From: an uncultured Atopobiaceae bacterium
Lineage (GTDB): Bacteria; Actinomycetota; Coriobacteriia; Coriobacteriales; Atopobiaceae
NCBI GenBank assembly: GCA_905233865.1
Contig: CAJOGH010000070.1
Location: 1,461-6,781 of the forward strand
Direction of reading: 5' to 3'
Length of the DNA stretch: 5,321 bases
Both the position numbers and the translations under genes were made by a program. Each line of letters starts with the position of its first letter. Within the stretch, counting starts at the first letter, position 1. The notes under the pieces were generated by a model. The model was given only the letters and a program-made list of their open reading frames with translations, ran no database searches and was not told the origin of the DNA. This document shows positions 5,088 through 5,321 of this stretch, piece after piece.

Positions 5088-5321
5088 TCAGCGGACGCCG
5101 TACCAGGCGATCCCCTCACCACGCCAGCCAACCTGACACAGCGCCACATGCTCGGCCATGCTCGTCGAGAAGTTGTGGGCGCCCGCGATGGCGTTGGGAT
5201 TGTACTGGCGCCACACGGCCACGCCCTCGTCATGCGGGGCACTCAGCCAGCCCACCCCCTCGTAAGTCCAGCCAACCCTCACCAGCGTGTCGCGCTCCTT
5301 GGGCGAAAGGGTGTAGTGGTG
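5088..5321 (-). CDS. C-terminal end of a DUF5648-type repeat protein (probable surface or secreted protein)
   Basis: The last 77 codons of a gene that enters from the right edge; the stop TGA is at 5090-5088. The frame is open to the edge, starting HHYTLSPKERDTL (codons at 5321-5283), so the GTG at 5282 is an internal Val codon and not the real start. The sequence shows two tandem units of the DUF5648 pattern: the end of one (HHYTLSPKERDTLV then GWTYEGVGW) and a complete one (VWRQYNPNAIAGAHNFSTS, then GWRGEGIAWYGV to the stop). These Trp/Tyr/Gly-rich modules of about 50 residues usually end large secreted or wall-attached proteins of host-associated Gram-positive and actinobacterial species, often behind hydrolase or adhesin domains. 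Their ligand is not established. The N-terminal domains, and so the main activity, are outside the window. Family assignment is from recalled motif similarity. Confidence 0.8.
   Translation of the reverse strand, partial: HHYTLSPKERDTLVRVGWTYEGVGWLSAPHDEGVAVWRQYNPNAIAGAHNFSTSMAEHVALCQVGWRGEGIAWYGVR

Noticed and set aside
4952..5242. A 96-codon minus-strand open frame overlapping the DUF5648 tail and the rplS promoter.
   Set aside because: It is out of frame with the recognisable DUF5648 repeats, shows no domain and runs across the promoter, so it is a shadow.

Overview
The window is a GC-rich, tightly packed bacterial segment in which every supported gene lies on the minus strand. Gene order in the direction of transcription (right to left) is: the C-terminal end of a DUF5648-type repeat protein, rplS, rnhB, a UPF0102/yraN gene, comM (yifB), dprA, and the N-terminal part of trmFO, which runs off the left edge. 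High GC, a long-form RNase HII, folate-dependent TrmFO, the L19 N-terminus and the DUF5648 tail together suggest a coriobacterial actinomycete (Atopobium/Olsenella-like). This assignment is an inference from remembered family features, not from a database search.

Right part (about 4862-5321): the last 77 residues of a probable surface or secreted protein, then a 226-bp gap. The gap holds a 52-nt imperfect palindrome and a good sigma-70-type promoter (TTGTGA, 16 bp, TATAAT) that reads into rplS through a roughly 60-nt leader with a hairpin. Middle part (3497-4861): rplS and rnhB, separated by 60 bp. That spacer contains a perfect 9-bp hairpin whose 3' arm could instead pair with the rnhB Shine-Dalgarno, so two structures are mutually exclusive. 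rnhB is followed by a 180-bp spacer of noticeably lower GC, which holds two identical 12-bp direct repeats spaced 22 bp apart.

Left part (1-3496): yraN, comM, dprA and trmFO form a compact operon. yraN and comM overlap by one base, the dprA ribosome-binding site overlaps the comM stop codon, and trmFO starts 21 bp after dprA. ComM (branch-migration helicase) and DprA (RecA loader) act together on incoming single-stranded DNA in natural transformation. YraN is a predicted nuclease-fold protein that commonly travels with them. RNase HII repairs RNA/DNA hybrids, while L19 and TrmFO belong to translation and tRNA modification.

No mobile element, CRISPR array, rRNA or tRNA was seen. The genes are well-known families. 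The least explained items are the acidic N-terminal extension on YraN, the direct-repeat pair ahead of the yraN-comM-dprA operon, and the alternative RNA pairing ahead of rnhB.
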